Below, piece after piece: positions 36,201 to 42,830 of a stretch of 64,000 nt of DNA (within the stretch, counting starts at the first letter, position 1; the number at the start of each line of letters is the position of its first letter). A program made the translations under genes and the position numbers. The stretch lies in contig NZ_JAARLZ010000001.1 in assembly GCF_011759365.1 (NCBI RefSeq), positions 124,001 through 188,000 on the forward strand, read 5' to 3'. The DNA comes from Luteibacter anthropi. GTDB taxonomy: Bacteria; Pseudomonadota; Gammaproteobacteria; Xanthomonadales; Rhodanobacteraceae. The notes beneath the pieces are model-generated. The model searched no databases. It was not told where the DNA came from and saw nothing but the letters and a program-made list of their open reading frames with translations.

Positions 36201-39200
36201 CACGGCACCCAGGTCCACTTCGAACCATGCGGCATCCGTCTTGGCCGGATCGGAATCCTGCTCCGATGCCCAGCGCGTGGTGTCATCGCCATCGACGGCA
36301 TAGGAGGACGGCGTACCGTTCGCATCCTGCACGCCACTGGCATAGGTCACCTTCTCACGCGCCAGATTGGCGCCCGGGGGAGCCAGGGTCAGCTGTGCCG
36401 TATTACTGGTGGCAGCCGAAGCACTACCCAGGATATTGGTCACGATGACCTGGTAGCCGCCCACGTCGGTCTGGCTGACGGCGGGAATGGTGAGCGTCGG
36501 CGAATCCGTACCGACAGCCAGGGTCCCGTGCATCCACTGGTAGTGGAACGGCGAGGAGCCGGCCACGTTTGCGGTGAACGAGGCAGACTGGCCGAGGTTC
36601 GCGCGGACATCACCCAGCGAGGCGGTGAAAACCGGCGGACGAGCCGCATTCACGGTCAGCGCCACCGGGCCCGACGTAGCGGGAGCCACCGGGTTGTCCA
36701 CTTCGACCGAGAAATTGCCTGCATCCGAGGCTTGCACCGCCGCAATGTCGTACGACGGACCATCTGCACCGACGATCTGCGTTCCGTTGTGGAACCACTT
36801 GTAACTCAGCTTCGGCGAACCACCGGCGGCCACCTGGAAGTGCGCTGGCTGGCCGGCATCCACCGTCACGGCCTGTAACGGCTGGGTGATGGTCACGGCC
36901 TGCGCCGCGAACACGTGCAGCGTGGCAGGTGCCGAGTCCGGCGTGTCGCCCAGGCTGTTGTGCGCGGACACCGTATAGGTCGAACCATCGTCACCCTGTA
37001 CGGTAGCCGGCGTGTCGTAGGCCGACGTGGTCGCACCATCGATCACCACACCGTTCTTCTTCCAGGTGAAGGTCATCGGCTGGGCACCGGAGACGGCGGC
37101 TTCGAAATGCCCACTGCTTCCCACGGTGACCGAATCATCCTGTGGAGTGGCGATCAGCGAAGGCGGCCCCAGCGGCGTCGACGGCTGCTGCACCGGCGAA
37201 ATCTGGAACGTCGCCGAGCCGGCCGTCATGCCCGTCGCAGTGGCGGTGACCGTCACCTGGCCTGGCGTGAACTTCGTGCGCAGCGCGATCTTCTGCAGGC
37301 CGCCCTCGAACTTCAGTTCATGATCGCCTGGCGAGTGGTAACCGTGGATCGGTTCCTGCGAACCATCGAAGTTCGTGGTCGAACCGGCGGACCAGTCCAC
37401 CAGCTGCTGCGTACCGCCCTGGTAGGTCACCAGCGAGTCGCCGCTGGTGACGGTAAAGGTCACGTTGACGTCACCCTCGACCGGCACGAGCACGTTGTTG
37501 GCATCGAGCACGCGGGCTTCGATGAACGCGGCGTCGGAGCCGTTCGCGGTCACGGCGAAGGAGCTGCCATCCGGCTTCGTCAATGCCACGTCGGGCACCA
37601 CGGTGAGCAGGATGTGGTCCGGCTTGCCGGCCGTGTTCAGCACATCCTCTACCGGCTGGTTATTGGCGTCCTGCACCACGTTGCCGTCGGTGCCGATGCA
37701 CTGCAGCTTGGCGGTACCGGACTGCCAGGTCACGTCCCAGTGCACCTGCTGGGGCAGCTTGGTGGTGGCGGCGGCCTGGGCCACGTTCTGCATCTTGCCC
37801 GTGGTCTCGCTGGGACCGTTCGGATCGCCCGCATTGCCGTTGACGAGGTTATAAGAAGCCTGGTCGATGCTGGTCCAGTCGTTCGGCTGCTGGTCGGTGC
37901 CCTGCTGCACATCGTTGATGAGCAGGCGGGCGGCCGGGCAGTTGGTGAAGCCGCTGACGCGGATGTCACCCGACCGGTTCCAGGTGTTGGCGAGCTTCAC
38001 GACCGGCTGCAGCTGGAACGGAGTCCAGAGGGCATCGTATGCGTAGTAGATCAGCTTCGGGAAACGATTCTGGTCGACCATGGAATCGCCCAGCGAACGC
38101 ACGTTGTGGGCGAAGTTCTTGATCTGCGTGCCATCGGGATACTGCGCGATAGGCTGGTTCGGATCGCCGTTCACATGCTGGTAGGTCCAGTGCGTCGAGT
38201 CTTCCGTGCCTTCGTCGAAATTGCCGGTTTCACCCGGGGTATCCGCGAAGTACCACTGGGACATGCCGAAGGTACCTACGCTTCGCGCCTGCGAGTACGG
38301 CACCATGTAGTTCAGCAACATCGCCAGCTGCGCGTCGTAGGCCTGGCGCTGGGAACCGATACCCCAGTACTCGGCGCCCCAGACGGGCAGGTTCTTGAAG
38401 GCACCAGCCTTCATGGAGGTCTCGCAGCCGGCCTTGCTGCAACTGAACAGGTCACCGTTGATGATGGGCTGGCCCGTCGTGGGATCGGTTGCTCCGCTAC
38501 GATCCGACGCTGCCCTGGGAGCGATGTTGTCCCACTTCGCGGCCAGGGCACGCAGCTCCAGCGCGAACGAGTTCAGGATCGCACCGTTGTCGGTTTCCCA
38601 TGCAAGGATCGATGGGTGGCTGCGATCGCGGATCACCATGTCGCGATGCACTTCGCGCTTGACGTTGCGCATGTACAGGCACTGCGACACGGCGGTGGCG
38701 TCGCCCTTGGACGCGCACTCCTTGTCGAAGCCGCCTTCGCCGTCACCGCTGGGCTGGATGATGAATACACCCAGGGCATCGGCCGCCTCGACGAACTCGG
38801 GGCTCGACGACGAATGGCCAGGCCGCCACATGTCACCGCCACCGGCGGCGAACAGCTGCAGGTCGCGCCATTGTTGTTCTTCCGGCACGGACGAGCCGAG
38901 CGCCGGGTAATCGTAGCGGCCCGAAGCGCCATCGGCGCGGAAGCGCTCGCCGTTGACGTAGGGATAGCTCTTGTCCCAGGTGATCATGCGGATGCCCAGA
39001 GGGCTCTGCTTGGCATCCACGATGGCGCCGTCGATGCTGACGGTGTGGAACACCTTGTACATGTACGGACGCGGACGGCCGGTGTCGCCAGGCCGCGCCA
39101 CGTTGTGCAGGCTGCCGTTCGGCCACCACAGGTGCAGGTCGGCGCCCGACACCGTCAGGTGCTGGTCGAACACCGGCGCGACGTCATTTGGTGCCTGGTG

Positions 39201-40121
39201 CGGAGCCAGCTCCTGCTGCTTCTGGTCGCTGGCCACCACCTTGCCGTTCTCGTCCACGATCTGCGTGGTGAGCGTGACGGTCTTCGGTACGTCCGTGTCG
39301 TTGACGACGTTGGTCTGTACGTCGATCACGGCCGACTGGTTGTTCGCACCCAGGCTCTGGGTGCCGACGTAGGTACCCCAGGTGTTCTGGCCTTCGTACA
39401 CGTTCTCCGGAATGTGCACGAGGTTGGTCACGTGCAGCTTCACCGGACGGAAGATACCCGCCTCGGACTGGCCGAAGCGAAAGGCACCGCCGAAGCCCGG
39501 GTCCTGGAAGATGTCACCACCATCGCGCTCGACCTTGACCGCGATGACGTCCGTGCCGTCGTAACGCAGGTATGGGGTCAGGTCCACGATATGCGGAATG
39601 AATCCGTATACATGGGTGGCGTTGGCATTGGGCTGGTTCGGCTGGTTGAGCGTGCCGGTACCCGGGATGAACTGCCCGTTGACGTAGACACGGTCGCCCG
39701 TGTGCGCGCCTTCGAACTCGATCATCACTTTCTTGCCACGGTACGACGCCGAGTCGGTCAGCACCTTGCGGTACCAGCTCAGGCTACCGTCGAGGCTGCC
39801 CTGGCCGCCACCGGATTCCTGGTTGATGAAGGTGGTGAAGTCGTTGGCCGCATGCGGCAGGCCCACCACTTCCCACTGGGAATCGTCATAGGACGGATTC
39901 GCGCCGTCGTCGCCGTTCGGCACGGCGGCATGACCCGACTGGTTGATGTACTGCTTGATGTACTTCCACGGCGTGGCGCCGATGTTGATGTCCTGGCGAT
40001 CCGAAGGCGCGAGTGTCACGGCGTGGGCCGTGACCGTCGCACCAAGGAGCGCCATGGCGATGAAGGCGGATAGCCTTCCTCGCCCCGGGCTGCCCGGTGG
40101 TGACGCGGGGTGACTCTTCAT
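33276..40121 (-). CDS. giant secreted GH2-Ig-CBM32-like-GH64 glycoside hydrolase
   Basis: The product is 2281 residues from the ATG at 40121. Approximate layout: signal peptide 1-35; GH2 sugar-binding sandwich 40-235; GH2 Ig domain 240-365; GH2 TIM barrel 370-700; GH2 C-terminal beta domains to 980; three Ig-like repeats 985-1245; F5/8-C (CBM32-like) 1250-1390; DUF1566/Lcl-like 1395-1510; Ig 1515-1610; Gly/Asn linker; second F5/8-C 1640-1775; Ig 1780-1865; Gly/Thr linker; GH64 beta-1,3-glucanase 1895-2281 (FAGRIFISFGEPLYM, DWYEYTWADNGMWIN). The GH2 nucleophile Glu584 (VWGAEYWG) is present, but the acid/base motif reads WETDNG at 508-513. I infer attack on extracellular beta-1,3-glucan with glycan-anchoring modules. 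Confidence 0.88.
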   Translation of the reverse strand: MKSHPASPPGSPGRGRLSAFIAMALLGATVTAHAVTLAPSDRQDINIGATPWKYIKQYINQSGHAAVPNGDDGANPSYDDSQWEVVGLPHAANDFTTFINQESGGGQGSLDGSLSWYRKVLTDSASYRGKKVMIEFEGAHTGDRVYVNGQFIPGTGTLNQPNQPNANATHVYGFIPHIVDLTPYLRYDGTDVIAVKVERDGGDIFQDPGFGGAFRFGQSEAGIFRPVKLHVTNLVHIPENVYEGQNTWGTYVGTQSLGANNQSAVIDVQTNVVNDTDVPKTVTLTTQIVDENGKVVASDQKQQELAPHQAPNDVAPVFDQHLTVSGADLHLWWPNGSLHNVARPGDTGRPRPYMYKVFHTVSIDGAIVDAKQSPLGIRMITWDKSYPYVNGERFRADGASGRYDYPALGSSVPEEQQWRDLQLFAAGGGDMWRPGHSSSSPEFVEAADALGVFIIQPSGDGEGGFDKECASKGDATAVSQCLYMRNVKREVHRDMVIRDRSHPSILAWETDNGAILNSFALELRALAAKWDNIAPRAASDRSGATDPTTGQPIINGDLFSCSKAGCETSMKAGAFKNLPVWGAEYWGIGSQRQAYDAQLAMLLNYMVPYSQARSVGTFGMSQWYFADTPGETGNFDEGTEDSTHWTYQHVNGDPNQPIAQYPDGTQIKNFAHNVRSLGDSMVDQNRFPKLIYYAYDALWTPFQLQPVVKLANTWNRSGDIRVSGFTNCPAARLLINDVQQGTDQQPNDWTSIDQASYNLVNGNAGDPNGPSETTGKMQNVAQAAATTKLPQQVHWDVTWQSGTAKLQCIGTDGNVVQDANNQPVEDVLNTAGKPDHILLTVVPDVALTKPDGSSFAVTANGSDAAFIEARVLDANNVLVPVEGDVNVTFTVTSGDSLVTYQGGTQQLVDWSAGSTTNFDGSQEPIHGYHSPGDHELKFEGGLQKIALRTKFTPGQVTVTATATGMTAGSATFQISPVQQPSTPLGPPSLIATPQDDSVTVGSSGHFEAAVSGAQPMTFTWKKNGVVIDGATTSAYDTPATVQGDDGSTYTVSAHNSLGDTPDSAPATLHVFAAQAVTITQPLQAVTVDAGQPAHFQVAAGGSPKLSYKWFHNGTQIVGADGPSYDIAAVQASDAGNFSVEVDNPVAPATSGPVALTVNAARPPVFTASLGDVRANLGQSASFTANVAGSSPFHYQWMHGTLAVGTDSPTLTIPAVSQTDVGGYQVIVTNILGSASAATSNTAQLTLAPPGANLAREKVTYASGVQDANGTPSSYAVDGDDTTRWASEQDSDPAKTDAAWFEVDLGAVQTFDHVVIKWEAAYGADYKIQVSNDKDTGFTDVLENSTGTGGTDDLSFPHPVSGRYVRMQGVKRGTNYGYSMYEFEVFNTPSCCDAPSRYIVQDDNHVTDTLSGLTWERHERSLADEGAQYKRSKAADDCAQVNARLPSAAEALAISGKNLSTNAFPQDWSTWTTDNDPGDADKALMVSRSGDVTPQLAENYPGSAICVSGSATALPAPLISAPLVAQTAGVGRSAHFAVAATGTGQMTYEWFKNGDSVSVTYDGTYATPALTAADNTAQYQVKVTNAQGIATLSNVVQLTVDNSTSGFDLPPWETPPQNTGGNQGNNGGNSDNPGTPGDGQNGVNVALHASATSLKNENDTYLGPGNAVDGDFTTRWGSSFDPEAWIALDLGSQQTFDHVILRWENAYSTSHNIEVSNTGNGTDWQPVTAQPFTGQGGVERVDFPAQTARYVRMHSLAKNTVGYGVSLWEFEVYQPVTPQFVSQPSAQALTAGQTATFTVSVKASGQPTYQWRFNGVNIPGATQATYTKVVATTDAGSYDVVVTNGLGQSVTSNAAVLSVAAAQGSGNQGTGTGTGGTGTSGTGNGGSSANNDPPEGFNYDIYPGFVGVQLRNTTNGKWSDDQIYVEVIAKDPATQQYAWIDPNGDIAPITVADNTATGHLTKNGNPYPNYAFTLAQTKLLKLPKSFAGRIFISFGEPLYMANNVAADGTVGFAGPSLTNATDPNINTYYDWYEYTWADNGMWINTTQVDQFSFPLVVDLYGDNKTTHQTAGITETRSQIFTEYNQEVGPEFQIPNLGDSSLRIPAPNDDAFQASGSQAHYFDPYIDEVWQYYTTNNLHMTMGAMQFDGKVIDGVLTLTHTNWADTQQPGEEQGRLYQIKKPASVDVFGGEGHLADGTDPWGIVEQLEAQMAGAFNRHVMEDVTKWNDDTQYYLQAPTNYYAKFWHKHNIGGNAYGFSYDDVANHSSSLQSTQPEHLELSIGW

Positions 40122-40470
40122 GGGGTGTACGTTCCCTGGTTGAAGTCGCGGTGAGGACAACTCCCGCCCCAGGTCCGGGCATGGCCGGAGGCCGTTGCAA
40201 TCACCGTCGATGTCGCCGACGGTGCACAGCGGTGATTCCCCTGTTTGCGCGTCGAAGCACTCCCACCGTGTCGGGTGGACGAGGGCATCGGGACGATGTC
40301 GCGGGGGAGCGTATGGATGCGTTCATCCACCGGCATACCCTATTCAGGGGTGTACGCCCTTGATCGCCTGCTCCACGATGCCGTTCCATGAACCGGCCCG
40401 CACAACGCGTGGTGCCGACAGGTTTATCCAAGACGACCGGACCACCTGCCACGATATTTCGAGCGCTGGA
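40122..40470. other. promoter region of the GH2/GH64 gene
   Basis: 349 bp with no gene. It contains an inverted repeat CACCGTCG/CGACGGTG (40202-40224) about 80 bp upstream of the giant gene's start, and a TGGATG/CATCCA hairpin near 40312. No CRP or Fur site is seen. Confidence 0.4.
40202..40224. promoter_or_regulatory. inverted repeat upstream of the GH2/GH64 gene
   Basis: Eight-base arms CACCGTCG and CGACGGTG with a 7-base spacer could form a hairpin in the 5' leader or serve as an operator. Confidence 0.35.
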
Positions 40471-41205
40471 CTAACCCTCAGGAACTTGCATGGGCGCACA
40501 AGTGCGTATCGCCGCCAGTGACTGGCGCTGCTGACCGTCGCGGTCGAAATTCCTCTCGGACAGCCATTGGACGAATCCATCGCGCAACGCAGGCCATTCG
40601 CCGTCGATCACCGAAAACCACGCCGTGTCCCTGCTGCGTCCCTTGTAGACGCTCGCTTGCCGGAAGATGCCCTCGAACATGAAGCCAAGTCGTAACGCTG
40701 CCTCGCGCGAGGGCGCGTTGAGGCTGTCGCACTTCCATTCGTAACGGCGATACCCCAGTTCATCGAACACGTAGCTCATGAGCAGATACTGCGCTTCGGT
40801 GGATATGGGCGTGCGCTTCAGCCGGGGCGAGAACACCACATGACCTACTTCGATCACACCATTGCCCGGATCGATGCGCATCAGTGACATCGTGCCTACG
40901 GCTGCCCCCGTGCGCTGGTCCACCACGGCGTAATGCAACGGATCGCTGCTGGCTGCCGCATCGCGCACGTAGCCTGCGAAGGCGGCTTCGCTGGTAAACG
41001 GCCCCACCGGCAGATAGGTCCAGCCCGAGGCATCCGGTGCCATCGCGTGGGCATTCCACAGCTCGGAAGCGTGGCGCTCCGCTTCCAGGGGCTCCAGCCG
41101 GCAGAAGCGCCCTTCCAGGCTGACGCGGGCGGGTCGGGTACGCGGGCGCCAGTCCGGCAGGGCGATGCCAACCGGTTGGCCGAGGGAATTAAGGGTGTCT
41201 GCCAT
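40471..41205 (-). CDS. GNAT family N-acetyltransferase (RimJ/RimL type)
   Basis: The product is 244 residues from the ATG at 41205, which has GGAGA 6 bases upstream. The N-terminal 30 residues precede a RimJ/RimL-type GNAT fold (LEGRFCRLEPLEAERHASELW..., VGHVVFSPRLKRTPISTEAQYLLMSYVFDELGYRR, LRLGFMFEGIFRQA). It acetylates an amine from acetyl-CoA; the substrate is unknown. It is divergent from the MocR regulator, whose palindromic site lies between them, so it may be the regulator's target. Confidence 0.9.
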   Translation of the reverse strand: MADTLNSLGQPVGIALPDWRPRTRPARVSLEGRFCRLEPLEAERHASELWNAHAMAPDASGWTYLPVGPFTSEAAFAGYVRDAAASSDPLHYAVVDQRTGAAVGTMSLMRIDPGNGVIEVGHVVFSPRLKRTPISTEAQYLLMSYVFDELGYRRYEWKCDSLNAPSREAALRLGFMFEGIFRQASVYKGRSRDTAWFSVIDGEWPALRDGFVQWLSERNFDRDGQQRQSLAAIRTCAPMQVPEG

Positions 41206-41261
41206 GTCGTTCTCCGGAGAAGGGCTCGACAGCAAGGCTAGGCTTTCGTGGCTCTTCCGGT

Positions 41262-41280
41262 AGTGCCACATGCTGGCACT
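41262..41280. promoter_or_regulatory. palindrome AGTGCCACATGCTGGCACT, candidate MocR operator
   Basis: Seven-base arms AGTGCCA and TGGCACT flank CATGC between the divergent GNAT and MocR genes, 28 bp upstream of the MocR start. MocR/PdxR regulators commonly bind repeats in their own promoter. Confidence 0.55.
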
Positions 41281-41307
41281 ATGATGGAGCCACACTGCAG
41301 GATCGCC

Positions 41308-42792
41308 ATGCCCATGCCACCCCATGCCGATGACGCCGCCTGGTCCGACTTCCTCGCCGGATCGCCGCCCCTGCGCCGCGATGGTGCATCCCTGCAAGGT
41401 CAGCTGCTGCGCCACTTGCGCGCGGGCATCCTCGACGGCCGGCTGCCTGCGGGCAGCCGACTGCCCGGCTCGCGTGCGCTGGCGGATGCCGTAGGCGTAT
41501 CGCGCAATACCGTCACGGCTGTCTACGAACTGCTGGGAGCCGAAGGGTTCATCGCTGCCGGCCGCCAGGGCACCCGCGTCGCCGCCCTGCCCCGTTTGCG
41601 AACATCACCTGCCGACGTCCGCGTGGCGCGGGCGCCGGTGCTGTCGGAGCGCGCCATGCGCATCCCTCGTCGTGCCGCTACGGCAGACGATACGCTGGCC
41701 TTCCGGCCTGGCGTCCCTGCCCTGGATCACTTTCCGGCAGGAACCTGGAAGCGTTGCATGGACAAGGCCATGGCAGCCCATGGCGACACGTTGCTGGGCC
41801 ACGGCGATCCTTTCGGCGAACCGGCGCTTCGTGCCGCTGTGTTGCGGCATCTCACCCTCTCGCGTGGCGTACGGGCGACGCCGGAGCAGGTCGTCATCAC
41901 CACTGGCGCGCAGGAGGCCCTTGGCCTTTGCGTGCGCCTGCTGGCCGATGCCGGAGATGCGGGGTGGATCGAGGACCCGGGTTATCGCGGTGCACAGCAG
42001 GCCTTCGCCGCGGGTGCACTGGACGTCACGGCCTGTCCGGTGGACGACGCTGGCATCGTCATCGCAGACGAAGCATGGCAGGCACGTTCGCCGAAGCTGG
42101 TCTACACCACGCCATCGCACCAGTATCCGCTCGGTTCGGTGCTTTCCGCGGCACGTCGGCTGGCCTTGATAGAGAAGGCTACCTCGCACGGCACATGGAT
42201 CATCGAGGATGACTACGACAGCGAGTTCCGCCGCTCGGGCGAATCCATCGGTGCCATGCAGGGCATGCTCCCGGACGCGCCGGTGCTCTATGTCGGCACC
42301 TTCAGCAAGACACTGTTCCCTGCATTGCGGATGGGTTTCATGATACTGCCCGAGGCCTTGCGCCCCGTGATGGCGCCTGTGCTGGCCGAACTATTGCGTG
42401 GGGGGCGACGCGTGGAACAGCTGGCCCTGGCAGACTTCATCCACGGCGGCGGCTTCGGTCGCCACCTCTCCGCCATGCGCCGGCTCTACCGTCAGCGCCG
42501 GGATGCATTGCAGGAGGCCCTGGCGACGCAGCTGTCCGTGCCACACCGGATCACCGGTGGCGACAGCGGCATGCACCTGAGCCTTCACCTGCCGGCTCAT
42601 GTCCCCGACCGCCGGCTGGCCTTCATGGCGCGGGAACACGGCATGGCGCCCGAGCCCTTGTCCGCCTTCGCGTCCTCAGCGCATCCCACATGCAACGGGC
42701 TCGTACTCGGCTATGGAAATACCGATGCCTCACGGATGAAAGCACTAGTGCGCAGCCTTGCAACGCTCATCGAACGAGCGGTCACGCGCTAG
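41308..42792 (+). CDS. MocR/PdxR family regulator (GntR HTH fused to aminotransferase)
   Basis: The product is 494 residues from the ATG at 41308, which has AGGA 6 bases upstream; in-frame ATGs at 41281 and 41284 would overlap the palindrome's edge. A GntR winged HTH (residues about 20-85: LRHLRAGILDGRLPAGSRLPGSRALADAVGVSRNTV) is fused to a class-I aminotransferase-like domain (about 120-490) with the PLP-lysine motif VGTFSKTLFPALRMG and DDYDSEFR. These regulators sense PLP or amino acids. It is convergent with the next TonB receptor. Confidence 0.93.
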   Translation: MPMPPHADDAAWSDFLAGSPPLRRDGASLQGQLLRHLRAGILDGRLPAGSRLPGSRALADAVGVSRNTVTAVYELLGAEGFIAAGRQGTRVAALPRLRTSPADVRVARAPVLSERAMRIPRRAATADDTLAFRPGVPALDHFPAGTWKRCMDKAMAAHGDTLLGHGDPFGEPALRAAVLRHLTLSRGVRATPEQVVITTGAQEALGLCVRLLADAGDAGWIEDPGYRGAQQAFAAGALDVTACPVDDAGIVIADEAWQARSPKLVYTTPSHQYPLGSVLSAARRLALIEKATSHGTWIIEDDYDSEFRRSGESIGAMQGMLPDAPVLYVGTFSKTLFPALRMGFMILPEALRPVMAPVLAELLRGGRRVEQLALADFIHGGGFGRHLSAMRRLYRQRRDALQEALATQLSVPHRITGGDSGMHLSLHLPAHVPDRRLAFMAREHGMAPEPLSAFASSAHPTCNGLVLGYGNTDASRMKALVRSLATLIERAVTR

Positions 42793-42819
42793 GGAGGCAG
42801 CGCTTATCGCGCTGCCTCC
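42793..42819. terminator. hairpin between convergent MocR and TonB receptor genes
   Basis: A perfect 11-bp stem GGAGGCAGCGC/GCGCTGCCTCC with loop TTATC begins at the MocR stop codon. There is no T-tract, so this is a probable but weak bidirectional terminator. Confidence 0.55.
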
Positions 42820-42830
42820 TGGCGGTGTCG

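Noticed and set aside
36915-40073. Very long open frame (over 1000 codons) antisense to the GH2/GH64 gene
   Set aside because: It mirrors a GC-rich coding strand; the sense frame has clear domains, signal peptide and terminator.
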